From assembly GCA_905182395.1 (NCBI GenBank), contig CAJJBL010000121.1:1-39977 (forward strand): a DNA stretch of 39,977 nucleotides, read 5' to 3'. Origin of the DNA: an alpha proteobacterium SCGC AAA536-G10 (GTDB lineage: Bacteria > Pseudomonadota > Alphaproteobacteria > Puniceispirillales > Marisalimonadaceae). Of the stretch, positions 23,517-33,184 are shown one piece after another; positions within the stretch are counted from its first letter, which is position 1; each line of letters begins with the position of its first letter. A program made the position numbers and the translations under genes. The notes beneath the pieces are model-generated. The model made no database searches. It was not told the origin of the DNA and worked only from the letters and a program-made list of their open reading frames with translations.

Positions 23517-24647
23517 CTAATTAATAAATTCATCATTATTGCTTCCTAAAGATGGAGCATCATCAATAATTTTACTATTTCTAAATTGATCATTTATAGG
23601 TATTGGTAATGATGGAATTTGTTCACCGTTTATATTAGACAACTTTCTTGAAAAAATTTCTCTTATTTTAAAGTGATTATCACTCATCGCTTCTTCCATA
23701 GACTTTACAATAGAACAGCAACAATCAGCTTCAGTAAAAATATTAGACCATTGTTTTTTTGTTTTTAAAATAATTAAATCTCTTACTTTTTGAATAACTT
23801 CAATTTGATTATAGTTTTTTTTAATGCACTTTTCTGGCAACTCAATCGCTTGGCAAAACTTATTCCAAAAACGATCTTCCAAAGGTGCGGCAGCTACATA
23901 TCCGTTATCACTGGTCCTGTATATATTGTACCTTGGAGAACCTCCAGATAACATGGAATCTGAATTACCTGGCCAATTATTATTATAAAAGCCAGACCCT
24001 AATCCCCAAAACATAAATGGGAAAAGGCTATCAGACATCGATATGTCTATATAAGAACCTTGATTATTTTTGTCTCTATTCCTCAATGCTAATAAGATAT
24101 TAATAACTGCTGGATAAGAGCCCCCTGCAATATCGGCAATAAGCGCTGGTGGAACAACTGTGTTATCTCCATTTCCCATGCTTAAACTTAATAATCCTGT
24201 GTTACTAATATAATTTAAGTCATGACCTGCAATTTGACTTTTAGGACCATTTTGGCCATATCCTGTAATAGATACATAAATTATATTTTTATTAATTTTA
24301 ATAATAGAATCGTAATCTAAACCAAGTCTTTTCATTACACCCGGTCTAAACTGTTCTACAATAATATCTGCGGTTTTTAATAAAGGTTCTAATATATCAA
24401 AACTTGCTGGATCTTTGAGATTCAATGTTAAACTTTTCTTCCCTCTATTAAGCAAGGAAAAGGAAATACTTTGATTACCCCATTTTGGCTGAGAATCTCT
24501 AATCTCATCACCAATCTCGGGTTTTTCTATTTTAATAACTTCTGCGCCAGTTTCTACAAGAAAAAGCGTGGCAAGGGGGCCAGGTAACAGAGTAGAAAAA
24601 TCCAGAACTTTAATACCTGATAAAGATCCTTTGATTAATTCTTTCAT
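23517..24647 (-). CDS. CaiB/BaiF family CoA-transferase
   Basis: 376 aa; LSGIKVLDFSTLLPGPLATLFLVETGAEVIKIEKPEIGD, NRGKKSLTLNLKDP, VEQFRPGVMKRLGLDYDSI. Confidence 0.93.
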   Translation of the reverse strand: MKELIKGSLSGIKVLDFSTLLPGPLATLFLVETGAEVIKIEKPEIGDEIRDSQPKWGNQSISFSLLNRGKKSLTLNLKDPASFDILEPLLKTADIIVEQFRPGVMKRLGLDYDSIIKINKNIIYVSITGYGQNGPKSQIAGHDLNYISNTGLLSLSMGNGDNTVVPPALIADIAGGSYPAVINILLALRNRDKNNQGSYIDISMSDSLFPFMFWGLGSGFYNNNWPGNSDSMLSGGSPRYNIYRTSDNGYVAAAPLEDRFWNKFCQAIELPEKCIKKNYNQIEVIQKVRDLIILKTKKQWSNIFTEADCCCSIVKSMEEAMSDNHFKIREIFSRKLSNINGEQIPSLPIPINDQFRNSKIIDDAPSLGSNNDEFIN

Positions 24648-24666
24648 ATTTTATTCCTTATTTATT

Positions 24667-25806
24667 TTATAGCAAACCTCTATTACTTAAGTTTTTAATT
24701 ATAGAAGATATTCCAAATTCCCACTTAGGACATGCGGTAGATAAATTTACATAATTAATTAAATCTCCCAAATGTGGCTCAGAAATTGTTACCTTATCTC
24801 CAATTTTATGGGTAAAACCTTCGCCTGGAGTTTCTCTATCTTCTGTAGGAGCAAACAAGGTTCCTAAAAACAACATGAAGCCATCTGGATACTGATGATG
24901 AGCTCCACAAGTTTGACCTACAAGATCTTCAGGATCTCTACTTATTTCAGACATTGAGCTTGAACCATTTAATACATATCCATCTTTACCCTCTACTTTT
25001 AAAGAAATATGTGCGGACTTCATATTGGTAATAGTATAACTGTCGTCAAAAATCCTAATAAATGGTCCGATTGAACAAGACGCATTATTATCTTTAGCTT
25101 TACCTAAGAGTAATGCTGATCTACCTTCTACGTCTCTAAGATTTACATCATTACCTAGAGTTGCCCCTTGTATTATTCCTTTACTATTAACGGCCAAAAC
25201 TATTTCAGGCTCAGGATTGTTCCAATTAGATATTGGATGCAATCCCACTTCTGATCCAAAACCTACAGAAGATAATGTTTGAGCCTTGGTAAAAACCTCT
25301 GCATCTTTTCCTATTCCAACTTCTAAATATTGAGACCATAAACCTTCTTTAATAAAAGCTTTTTTTACTTCCAAAGCTTTATCAGAACCAGGTACAATAT
25401 TTTGTAGGCTGTCTCCTATTAATCCCCCAATATGCTTTCGTAAACTTTCAGCTTTTTTAGGATCCCCAGCTGCTCTCTCTTCAATAACTCTCTCAACCAT
25501 AGATTTAGCAAATGTTACGCCGCAAGCCTTAATTGCTTGAAAATCACATGGAGCAAGAAGAGAGAAATCTCTGTCTTGTTCATTTCCCATGCTAGATAGA
25601 AGCAATTCTTTTACTGAGATTAATTTTTCTCCTGTATATTTTGATAAATATTCTTTTATATTATCTAGCTCTAATAAATCTCTCATTGTTGGAATTTCTT
25701 TGGATGTTATATCGTAAATATATTCGTTTCTAATAGTAACTAAACACGGTCCATTTTTGGCTTTATTCCAAATACGACCAACAAAACATCCAATACTATA
25801 ATCCAT
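24667..25806 (-). CDS. Fumarylacetoacetate hydrolase (FAH) family protein, long form
   Basis: 379 aa; AIKACGVTFAKSMVERVIEERA, EVGLHPISNWNNPEPEIVLAV, LGNDVNLRDVEGRSALLLGKAKDN, SIGPFIRIFDDS. Confidence 0.8.
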   Translation of the reverse strand: MDYSIGCFVGRIWNKAKNGPCLVTIRNEYIYDITSKEIPTMRDLLELDNIKEYLSKYTGEKLISVKELLLSSMGNEQDRDFSLLAPCDFQAIKACGVTFAKSMVERVIEERAAGDPKKAESLRKHIGGLIGDSLQNIVPGSDKALEVKKAFIKEGLWSQYLEVGIGKDAEVFTKAQTLSSVGFGSEVGLHPISNWNNPEPEIVLAVNSKGIIQGATLGNDVNLRDVEGRSALLLGKAKDNNASCSIGPFIRIFDDSYTITNMKSAHISLKVEGKDGYVLNGSSSMSEISRDPEDLVGQTCGAHHQYPDGFMLFLGTLFAPTEDRETPGEGFTHKIGDKVTISEPHLGDLINYVNLSTACPKWEFGISSIIKNLSNRGLL

Positions 25807-25965
25807 TCACTTTTCTCCCCAAAATTATATTAAATAAAAGTATACAGTTTAAAATCAAACTCAATAATTTAATTTAAATGATAATTTAAAATATGAAAAT
25901 TTGTATAATTGATTTTTATTATATAATATTTAGAAATTATATTAATTAATTTTATGGGGTTTTTT

Positions 25966-26343
25966 ATGAGTGCGTTTTTTGAATTACGAATCTATCAAAT
26001 TTTTCCTGGCAAGATGGAAGAATGGTTATCTTTTATGAATGAAACAATTATGCCATTTCAAGTCAAACATGGCATGGTAATTCACGGAAGCTTTACTATG
26101 GATAGCTCTGACCAGTTTGCTTTAGAAGATGGTGAAAGGGTTATGAACTCTGAAATAAAGGGTAACACATATGTTTGGATTAGACGATTTGAAAACCAAG
26201 AAGAAAAAGTAAAGTTATATAAAGCAGTATATGAAAGTAATGAATGGATAAATAACATTGCTCCAATAGTAGCTAATTTTGTTGATAGAAATACAATTCT
26301 AGTACACAATTTAAGCTCAACAAAATTATCAGTTATGAAATAA
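25966..26343 (+). CDS. NIPSNAP-family protein
   Basis: Start at MSAFF (25966) preferred to the upstream M at 25954 because of a GGGG-rich upstream element; FELRIYQIFPGKMEEWLSFMNE..., YVWIRRFENQEEKVKLYKAVYES. Confidence 0.8.
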   Translation: MSAFFELRIYQIFPGKMEEWLSFMNETIMPFQVKHGMVIHGSFTMDSSDQFALEDGERVMNSEIKGNTYVWIRRFENQEEKVKLYKAVYESNEWINNIAPIVANFVDRNTILVHNLSSTKLSVMK

Positions 26344-26356
26344 AAAGGTAATTTAA

Positions 26357-26974
26357 TTGATTGAATTATTTGGCAGAAGAACATCTATTAATGTCCAAAA
26401 AGTTTCTTGGGCTCTTTGTGAATTAAATTTAAAATTTAAATGGCATGAAGAAAATGGTCAGATTGGGAAAGTTAATGTTGAGAATTATGAACAAATAAAT
26501 CCACAGCTCATAGTTCCAACTTTAAATGACAATGGAATAATTATTTCTCAATCTAACAGCATAGTAAGACATTTATATAGAAAATATTCGAATATATTTA
26601 AAACCACTCACATTGATCAAATTGCTATTGCTGATCAGTGGATGGAGTTTCAATCAACTGATTTACAAATTAATATGACACCTGTCTTTTGGGGACTAAT
26701 AAGAACTGCTCCAGAAGATAGGAATCATGACTTAATTAACAAAAATATAACTCTACTAAATGACAAGTTTATAATTTTTAATAATTTTTTAAAAGATCGT
26801 AAATTTATGATCAACGATATATTTGGTATGGCGGACATTACATTAGGAGTTGCTACTTATAGATACACATCTCTTCCAATAACTCACCCCAAGTTAAATA
26901 ATTTAGAAGAATGGTATGAACGAATTAGTTCTCGAGATGGCTTTATAAAAAACATACTAGGAACTTTTTCTTAA
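26357..26974 (+). CDS. Glutathione S-transferase family protein
   Basis: 205 aa, TTG start; N-terminal thioredoxin fold (IELFGRRTSINVQKVSWALCEL, INPQLIVPTLNDNGIIISQSNSIVRHLYRKY) and C-terminal GST helices. Confidence 0.88.
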   Translation: MIELFGRRTSINVQKVSWALCELNLKFKWHEENGQIGKVNVENYEQINPQLIVPTLNDNGIIISQSNSIVRHLYRKYSNIFKTTHIDQIAIADQWMEFQSTDLQINMTPVFWGLIRTAPEDRNHDLINKNITLLNDKFIIFNNFLKDRKFMINDIFGMADITLGVATYRYTSLPITHPKLNNLEEWYERISSRDGFIKNILGTFS

Positions 26975-27004
26975 ATTGACTGAAATAACTAAGGAAAGCT
27001 ATTT

Positions 27005-27892
27005 ATGGAAAAAATTGGGTTTATAGGCTTAGGTAATATGGGAAGACCATTAGCTGAAAGGTTGTTAAAAAAATATCAACTATATGTTTATGATTTGGAA
27101 GAAGAAAATTTAAATTTTTTTGTTTCACATGGCGCAATAAAATGTCTAAGTCCTTCAGAAATAGCATCAAATACTGATAAAGTTTTTTTATGTTTGCCAA
27201 CTAGTTCAATAGTTGAAAAAGTTATTAATGGTGACAAAGGTATTTTTAAAACAGCAAAACAAAACAGCTTTATTATTGATATGACTACTGGCGAACCTGA
27301 AATAACAAGAGAACTTTCAAAAAACCTCCTATTACGTGATATCAACTTTATAGATGCTCCAGTAAGTGGCGGACCAAAAGGAGCGCGTTTAGGAAATATA
27401 GCAATAATGATTGGCGGCACTGAAAAACAATTTTCAATTATCAAGCCAATTATGGATGATATAAGTTCAAATATATTTTACGCAGGTGAAATTGGTTCTG
27501 GACATGCTATAAAAGCAGGAAATAACTTACTAAATTTAATATGCAGGATGGCTACTTTCGAGGTAATCTCGATGTTAGTAAAAGATGGTGTAGATCCTGA
27601 AAAAGCTGTAAATATAATTCAAAAAAGCTCTGGCAGAAATTACGCAACAGAAATTACATTACCCGACAATATTCTTTCAGGAAAAATGTTTCAAGGTTTC
27701 AGTACTGGTTTAATGAAAAAAGATAGCGGAGTTGCTCTTCAAATAGCTAATTCAAATACAATAGATATGCCTCTTGGAAAACTTGCTCAAAAACTTTTAA
27801 ATGAAACAATAGAAGAATTTGGTATAGACGCAGATATGAGTAAAGTTGCTATTTCTTATGAAGATAAAACTGGGGTTAAAATTAGACCATAA
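27005..27892 (+). CDS. Beta-hydroxyacid dehydrogenase family (3-hydroxyisobutyrate dehydrogenase-like)
   Basis: 295 aa; IGFIGLGNMGRPLAERLLK, DAPVSGGPKGARLGNIAIMIGG, GSGHAIKAGNNLLN. Confidence 0.92.
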   Translation: MEKIGFIGLGNMGRPLAERLLKKYQLYVYDLEEENLNFFVSHGAIKCLSPSEIASNTDKVFLCLPTSSIVEKVINGDKGIFKTAKQNSFIIDMTTGEPEITRELSKNLLLRDINFIDAPVSGGPKGARLGNIAIMIGGTEKQFSIIKPIMDDISSNIFYAGEIGSGHAIKAGNNLLNLICRMATFEVISMLVKDGVDPEKAVNIIQKSSGRNYATEITLPDNILSGKMFQGFSTGLMKKDSGVALQIANSNTIDMPLGKLAQKLLNETIEEFGIDADMSKVAISYEDKTGVKIRP

Positions 27893-28077
27893 AAATTAAT
27901 ATTATTTTTCATTTTATTTGATTATGTTTTATTTTAATATTTTTAAAACGTACTTAAAATAACGTAATATTCTATATTTATTTAGATACATAACGTCTTG
28001 AATAATTAATCTTATAAATTATCTTATATAAGAAAATAGAGCTTTACTAACAAAATTAATAACATTAAATTTTCTTT

Positions 28078-28665
28078 ATGAAAAAAACCTTCCATATAAA
28101 TAAGCGTAAACTATTAAAATCAGGCGCATTAATATTATTTTCAACTCTTTTAACACGCACTAATTTAGTAATAGCAAAAGAACATGCTTTATTACCTTAT
28201 GATGACATAAAGTATCTTATTAAGAATTTAAGAAATATAAAAAAATCAGTTTTTTTAAAAGAAGCTGACAGATTAGTTAAGAATTACAATCAATCCAAAT
28301 TTTATAATCTTCATTTAAGAAATGCAAAAATTGATGTCTATGATGCAGAACTCATTGCATTCTCTTTGAAGAAGATACATCAAAATCAACAAATAATTCT
28401 GAACTCTTTTAGCATTAGTTTTAATCCAACACTTAACTCAGATGGATTAAAACTGTTATTAAACTCTTTACCAGACCACATTCATTCTCTTGGGTTAGTA
28501 GCATGCAATTTTGATGATGCTGCAGGTAAGCTTATTATGTCTTTTTTATCTCGTTCTAAAAATTTAAAAATGGTTTGTATAGAAGATAATAATTTTTCCA
28601 ATTCAATGAAAATAAATATCAAAGCTTCAGCATTACATCTCATAGATTGCACAATGATTGTCTAG
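28078..28665 (+). CDS. Predicted exported protein with ribonuclease-inhibitor-type leucine-rich repeats
   Basis: 195 aa; N-terminal signal NKRKLLKSGALILFSTLLTRTNLVIA; LRR-like segments FYNLHLRNAKIDVYDAELIAFSLKKI / FNPTLNSDGLKLLLNSLPDHIHSLGLVACNFDDAAGKLIMSFLSRSKNLKMVCIEDNNFS. Confidence 0.6.
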   Translation: MKKTFHINKRKLLKSGALILFSTLLTRTNLVIAKEHALLPYDDIKYLIKNLRNIKKSVFLKEADRLVKNYNQSKFYNLHLRNAKIDVYDAELIAFSLKKIHQNQQIILNSFSISFNPTLNSDGLKLLLNSLPDHIHSLGLVACNFDDAAGKLIMSFLSRSKNLKMVCIEDNNFSNSMKINIKASALHLIDCTMIV

Positions 28666-28683
28666 CTAAAGATAGAAAATAAT

Positions 28684-30450
28684 TTAGTTAAGTATTCCTT
28701 TTTGAAATGCTTTTATTTGCAAGGCTAAAAATTTAGAAAATATTCTGCATTGAGCCAAACTTCCTGCAAGAAACCATAATCCAGGTTGTTTAGTTTGCAT
28801 CCACATATTTCTTAATTCTTGTGTTTTCTCATCAAATCCCCATATAGGTCCAATTTTACTAGTAATAGATTTACCAAAAAACTTTTCAACCATATGCTCT
28901 TGGCCTTTATAACCTGTAGCTGTAATAATTAAATCTACTGGAAGCTCATCACCTGATTTCATTTTTATTCCAGAAGCAGTAAAGTCTGAAATATCTGAAA
29001 ATTGGGCTACCTTGATTTTACCATCTGCTATTAAATCAGATGCTCCAACGTTAAAGTAATATCCACCACCTCTTGTTAAATACTTAAATTGCCATCCTGT
29101 ATTATCTTCTCCATAATCAAGCTTGAAACCAACATTTTTTAATTTATCAAGTAATGATTTATCAAGTTTGGTTGTTTCTTCAGTAAGTAATTGATGAGTT
29201 TTTTTCATAACAGCTAATGGACTAGTTATAGTAATTAAATCACAATCTTCCGTACTAGGTCCTTCACTATATAATTTATAAGGTAGTTGAGCACTTGGTT
29301 CTACGTTAACAATCATAGAAGGTGAACGTTGAACAATTTTAACATTAGCACCATGAACATATAAATCTTGGGCAACATCATGAGCACTTGTTCCTGTCCC
29401 AAAAACTAATACGTTTTTTCCTTTATAATTTTTACCATTTTTATAATCTGATGAATGTATTAATTCACCATTAAAATTATCTATTCCTGGAATTTTTACT
29501 CTATTAGGCACAGAACTAACCCCAATAGCCATTACAATATGTTTTGGTCTCATTACTTTAATTGAGCCATCAAACATTTTTATTTTAACATTCCATTTAC
29601 GTTCTATTTCGTCATAGTCGGCGTCTATAAATGTGGTACTAGTCCAAACATTTAACTCCATACTTTCAGCATAGTATTCAAACCATCCAGCTAATTTATC
29701 TTTAGGAAGGTATGTTGGCCAAGTAGATGGGAAAGGCATATAAGGAAGATGATTTACATGAACTTGATTATGTAACTTTAAAGAATGATATCTCTTACGC
29801 CAGTTATCACCTATTCTCTTATGTTTATCTATTACTAAAGTATCAACATTTTGCTGCCTTAATCTTGCAGCTATTGATAATCCGGCTTGACCACAACCAA
29901 CTATTATTACTTCAGGATCTCTATCATTATATGATTTGTCTTCGTTTCTTAAATCTAGCCAATTAGGGCCTTTTATATTATGACTATATGAATTTTTATC
30001 ATTGACTTCTTTATCCTGTAATTCATTTAAAGCCGTCAAAAAGTTCCAAGCCTTTAACTTTCCATCTCCATCAATATCATTGTAAAGTCTTACAATACCT
30101 TCACATTTTCCAAATTCAGTTTCAAAAGTTAGTATCACCTCTATAACTTTTTTATCAGCTCTTTTCACTTCTCTAGGTAGCGTTCTTTTTATATCAATAG
30201 AAAATGATCTGGCTTGAACAGCCACAATACTTTCATAAATCTTAGGTATAATATTTTCATTGCCAGAAATTGTTTGAATTTTCCATGTAAGAGCTAGTAA
30301 ATCTCTCCAATGACTATCATTAAAAAATAATTTATATAATAAATCAATAGAAGCTTCTTTGCTTATCTGAGTTGATATAGCTTGATTAAAACTAATCAGC
30401 CACTCGTCTACCTCATGATTTATATTAACAACATGATTATTTAACAACAT
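28684..30450 (-). CDS. Flavin-containing monooxygenase / NAD(P)-FAD oxidoreductase
   Basis: 588 aa; N-terminal SnoaL-like segment, VIIVGCGQAGLSIAARLRQQNVDTLVIDKHKRIGDNWRKRYHSLKLH, VLVFGTGTSAHDVAQDLY; GAGGAG RBS. Confidence 0.9.
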   Translation of the reverse strand: MLLNNHVVNINHEVDEWLISFNQAISTQISKEASIDLLYKLFFNDSHWRDLLALTWKIQTISGNENIIPKIYESIVAVQARSFSIDIKRTLPREVKRADKKVIEVILTFETEFGKCEGIVRLYNDIDGDGKLKAWNFLTALNELQDKEVNDKNSYSHNIKGPNWLDLRNEDKSYNDRDPEVIIVGCGQAGLSIAARLRQQNVDTLVIDKHKRIGDNWRKRYHSLKLHNQVHVNHLPYMPFPSTWPTYLPKDKLAGWFEYYAESMELNVWTSTTFIDADYDEIERKWNVKIKMFDGSIKVMRPKHIVMAIGVSSVPNRVKIPGIDNFNGELIHSSDYKNGKNYKGKNVLVFGTGTSAHDVAQDLYVHGANVKIVQRSPSMIVNVEPSAQLPYKLYSEGPSTEDCDLITITSPLAVMKKTHQLLTEETTKLDKSLLDKLKNVGFKLDYGEDNTGWQFKYLTRGGGYYFNVGASDLIADGKIKVAQFSDISDFTASGIKMKSGDELPVDLIITATGYKGQEHMVEKFFGKSITSKIGPIWGFDEKTQELRNMWMQTKQPGLWFLAGSLAQCRIFSKFLALQIKAFQKGILN

Positions 30451-30463
30451 CTTCTCCTCAAAA

Positions 30464-30479
30464 AATATGTTAACATATT
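30464..30479. promoter_or_regulatory. Candidate dyad-symmetric operator in divergent promoter region
   Basis: Perfect 16-bp palindrome AATATGTTAACATATT, 14 nt upstream of the monooxygenase start and opposite a divergent hydratase gene. Confidence 0.35.
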
Positions 30480-30567
30480 AACAAACAAGACTATTAAATA
30501 ATAGAAATTTTTTTTAAGATATATAAGTTAATGTAAAAAAATACTATTGAATTTGGGGAGAATATAT

Positions 30568-31341
30568 ATGGAAAAGATAGATAATATTTCTAAATACATG
30601 TTAGATCAACATCAAAACAAAATACAGTTTCATAATCTACCAGAATCCATTAAACCAGCTAATATAGATGAAGCTTATAAGGCGCAATTTGTTTTTCAAA
30701 ATAATTCACAAAGAGGTGTTTTAGGTGGATACAAAATAGCTTTAGCTTCTAAAATACAACAGGAATTATGTGGGATAGACCATCCTATTGCAGGCGGAAT
30801 ATTTGCTAATGAAATAATTGCAAGCCCAGCAACCTTTAAATTAAGTGATTATTATGGTTTGGGATTAGAATTTGAAATAGCTGTAACATTATCGAAAGAA
30901 TTAAATTCTGAAATGGGAATTTTTGATAAAGATAATATAAGAAAATACATTAAACGACTATCTCCAGCTTTTGAACTTATAATAGATAGAGATGCTGATT
31001 ATTCAAATATAGATCCGTTAACTATTATAGCTGATAATGCATGGTGCTCTGGAATTGTACTTGGACCTGAAATTCCAAACTGGCAAGATGTAGATTTAAA
31101 TACACTCCAATCAAAACTATACTGGAATAATGAAACACCACAAAATGCTATGATAAGAGATGCAAACCCATTACAATCTTTATCATGGGTTGCAAATCTT
31201 CTCATTTCACAAGGGAAAGTAATTCCTGCCGATAGTGTAATTATAACCGGAAGCGTAATTAAAACACGCGCTCCATTAGTTGGTGATAAAATAATCTATG
31301 ATGTGAGTGGTTTATCTAAAGTTGAGATAAACATAACTTAA
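30568..31341 (+). CDS. 2-keto-4-pentenoate hydratase-like (FAH superfamily)
   Basis: Start ATG at 30568 (MEKIDNISK) preferred over the TTG at 30547, with GGGGAG upstream; GVLGGYKIALASKIQQELCGIDHPIAGGIFA, GLGLEFEIAVTL, PAFELIIDRDADYSN. Confidence 0.85.
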   Translation: MEKIDNISKYMLDQHQNKIQFHNLPESIKPANIDEAYKAQFVFQNNSQRGVLGGYKIALASKIQQELCGIDHPIAGGIFANEIIASPATFKLSDYYGLGLEFEIAVTLSKELNSEMGIFDKDNIRKYIKRLSPAFELIIDRDADYSNIDPLTIIADNAWCSGIVLGPEIPNWQDVDLNTLQSKLYWNNETPQNAMIRDANPLQSLSWVANLLISQGKVIPADSVIITGSVIKTRAPLVGDKIIYDVSGLSKVEINIT

Positions 31342-31360
31342 AATTAATTAAGGTATTTAG

Positions 31361-32137
31361 TTAAAAAATGTTAAGTTCTAAAAGTGATTGAATAACCATT
31401 TTAAAAGCAGCAATACTAAAGAATAAAAGCAGTAAGTTTTTAAAAGTTTTAGGATCAATTTTATCTCTTAACTTTGCTCCTAATTGAAATCCAAGAATGG
31501 CAGCAACTGATCCTAAGGCTCCAAATACAAACATGCTTGGTTGAAAAACCCCGGTAGCTATATATCCTATAGACACTGGAATGCAGCCAATCATTATTAA
31601 AAAACCACTTACATCTACAAATTGTTTAGGTTTTACATTTTTCATTAATAAATATATTGTTACTGGAACCGCCCAAATAGAAGCTACACCTCCTATTAAA
31701 CCACCTAAAGTCCCAAGGCCACTTTGCCAGAATTTGTCATGTTTTGCGTTCATTTTTAAATTAAACCCAAAAAAATTAATTATAACAAACATGATAACTG
31801 CAAATGAAAAAATTAATCTAACTATATTATCACCAATAACATTAGCAAAAAAAGATGTTATCAATATAAAAAATACTAAAAAAAAGGCAAAATATTTATA
31901 GTTTTGCATTACTTTTTTGGGGTTATCCGCCCTACTAAATTGCCAAATATTTGAAACCGTCATTGGAATTAGATTTAATCCTAATGCAACTAAAGGTGAT
32001 ATGAAAAATGTCATGATTGTTATAGCAGTCGTAGGCAAACCTATTCCAATTATTCCTTTAACAATTCCTGCTATGAAATATGCAAAACCAATTAATATGA
32101 AAATTTCATTAGGATTATTTGTAAGATCCAAAATCAA
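31361..32137 (-). CDS. TauE/SafE family sulfite exporter-like membrane protein
   Basis: 258 aa, multiple hydrophobic helices; FAYFIAGIVKGIIGIGLPTTAI, LGTLGGLIGGVASIWAVPVTIYLL, GAKLRDKIDPKTFKNLLLL. Confidence 0.88.
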   Translation of the reverse strand: MILDLTNNPNEIFILIGFAYFIAGIVKGIIGIGLPTTAITIMTFFISPLVALGLNLIPMTVSNIWQFSRADNPKKVMQNYKYFAFFLVFFILITSFFANVIGDNIVRLIFSFAVIMFVIINFFGFNLKMNAKHDKFWQSGLGTLGGLIGGVASIWAVPVTIYLLMKNVKPKQFVDVSGFLIMIGCIPVSIGYIATGVFQPSMFVFGALGSVAAILGFQLGAKLRDKIDPKTFKNLLLLFFSIAAFKMVIQSLLELNIF

Positions 32138-32227
32138 TACCTTATTTTAGATTATTTATGGTTAATGTTACATAGTATATTGGTAAAAGAGAATTTAAAT
32201 ATAATTAAAAATTAATTAAAAATAAGT

Positions 32228-33073
32228 TCAACCTAATCTCATTAATATGATCCCTAAAAAAGAACCTATTATTAGTATAAACTTCATTAAGTTAAACTTT
32301 TCTTTTAAACAAAAAATACCAAGTAACATTGCAAAAATAATTGACGTTTCCCTAATTGATGAAACAACTGCAATAGGTAGAAATAAACATGCCCAAACTA
32401 CAATGGCATAAGCAATAAACGAAGCTGAACCACCTATAAAAAATACATTTTTACTTTCGTATATCACGCGCTTCAAAGTACCAGGATGATATAATTTAAC
32501 AAAAAAAATAAAAATTACACTGTTTATCAATGTAACAAAACTATAGTAGCTTATTGCATTTTCCGTAATTCTTGCTCCTAATCCATCTACAATTGAATAA
32601 GAAGCAATAAAACATCCAGTAATTAAAGCTAAATAAAATCCTTTAATATTAGATCTGTTATCTAAGTATTGTTTTAATCCATATGTTAAAATTGATAAAC
32701 AAATTATAATTATCCCAAATATTTCGAAGAAAGAAATATGTTCCTTGAAAAAGAATAAACTTATTGTTGTTATAATCAAAGGCGAAGCTCCACGAGCTAT
32801 TGGATAGACCTCTGATAGTTCCCCGTATTTATATGCATTTAGAAGAAAAACTTGGTAAAAAAAATGTAAAAATGCACTGATTAATATAAAATTAAAACCA
32901 TTAAAGTCTGGTAATCCAAATATAATAATTCCTATTATAGCTAAGGGAGTATGGCCTAAGACAACTGAAGTCATACTTAGTAATTTATCTTTAGAACCTC
33001 GTAAAATAAAGTTCCAGAAAGCGTGTAAGAATGCTGCGCATAAAACTATTAAAATTATAAATGTGTCAGTGAT
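32228..33073 (-). CDS. DMT superfamily (EamA) transporter; probable non-canonical ATC start
   Basis: Supplied ORF starts at ATG 32974. In-frame upstream codons add (M)TDTFIILIVLCAAFLHAFWNFILRGSKDKLLS, the usual EamA TM1, beginning at ATC (33073-33071) 7 nt after AGG; an in-frame TAA lies at 33079-33077. Confidence 0.75.
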   Translation of the reverse strand: MTDTFIILIVLCAAFLHAFWNFILRGSKDKLLSMTSVVLGHTPLAIIGIIIFGLPDFNGFNFILISAFLHFFYQVFLLNAYKYGELSEVYPIARGASPLIITTISLFFFKEHISFFEIFGIIIICLSILTYGLKQYLDNRSNIKGFYLALITGCFIASYSIVDGLGARITENAISYYSFVTLINSVIFIFFVKLYHPGTLKRVIYESKNVFFIGGSASFIAYAIVVWACLFLPIAVVSSIRETSIIFAMLLGIFCLKEKFNLMKFILIIGSFLGIILMRLG

Positions 33074-33184
33074 ATGTTAACCTAAAATTTAAGAAATTTA
33101 ATAATAGATGCAATCTTTAAATATTAACAGAATGTTATGTATTTTATCATTTGAAATAAAGCTTTTAAACATCAAACAATTTTA

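Noticed and set aside
27893-28077. 185-bp AT-rich intergenic gap as a possible ncRNA or riboswitch
   Set aside because: No stable GC-containing stem or known riboswitch motif visible; cannot be supported from sequence alone.
31581-32150. Plus-strand ORFs antisense to the TauE/SafE gene
   Set aside because: Shadow ORFs of a membrane protein gene.
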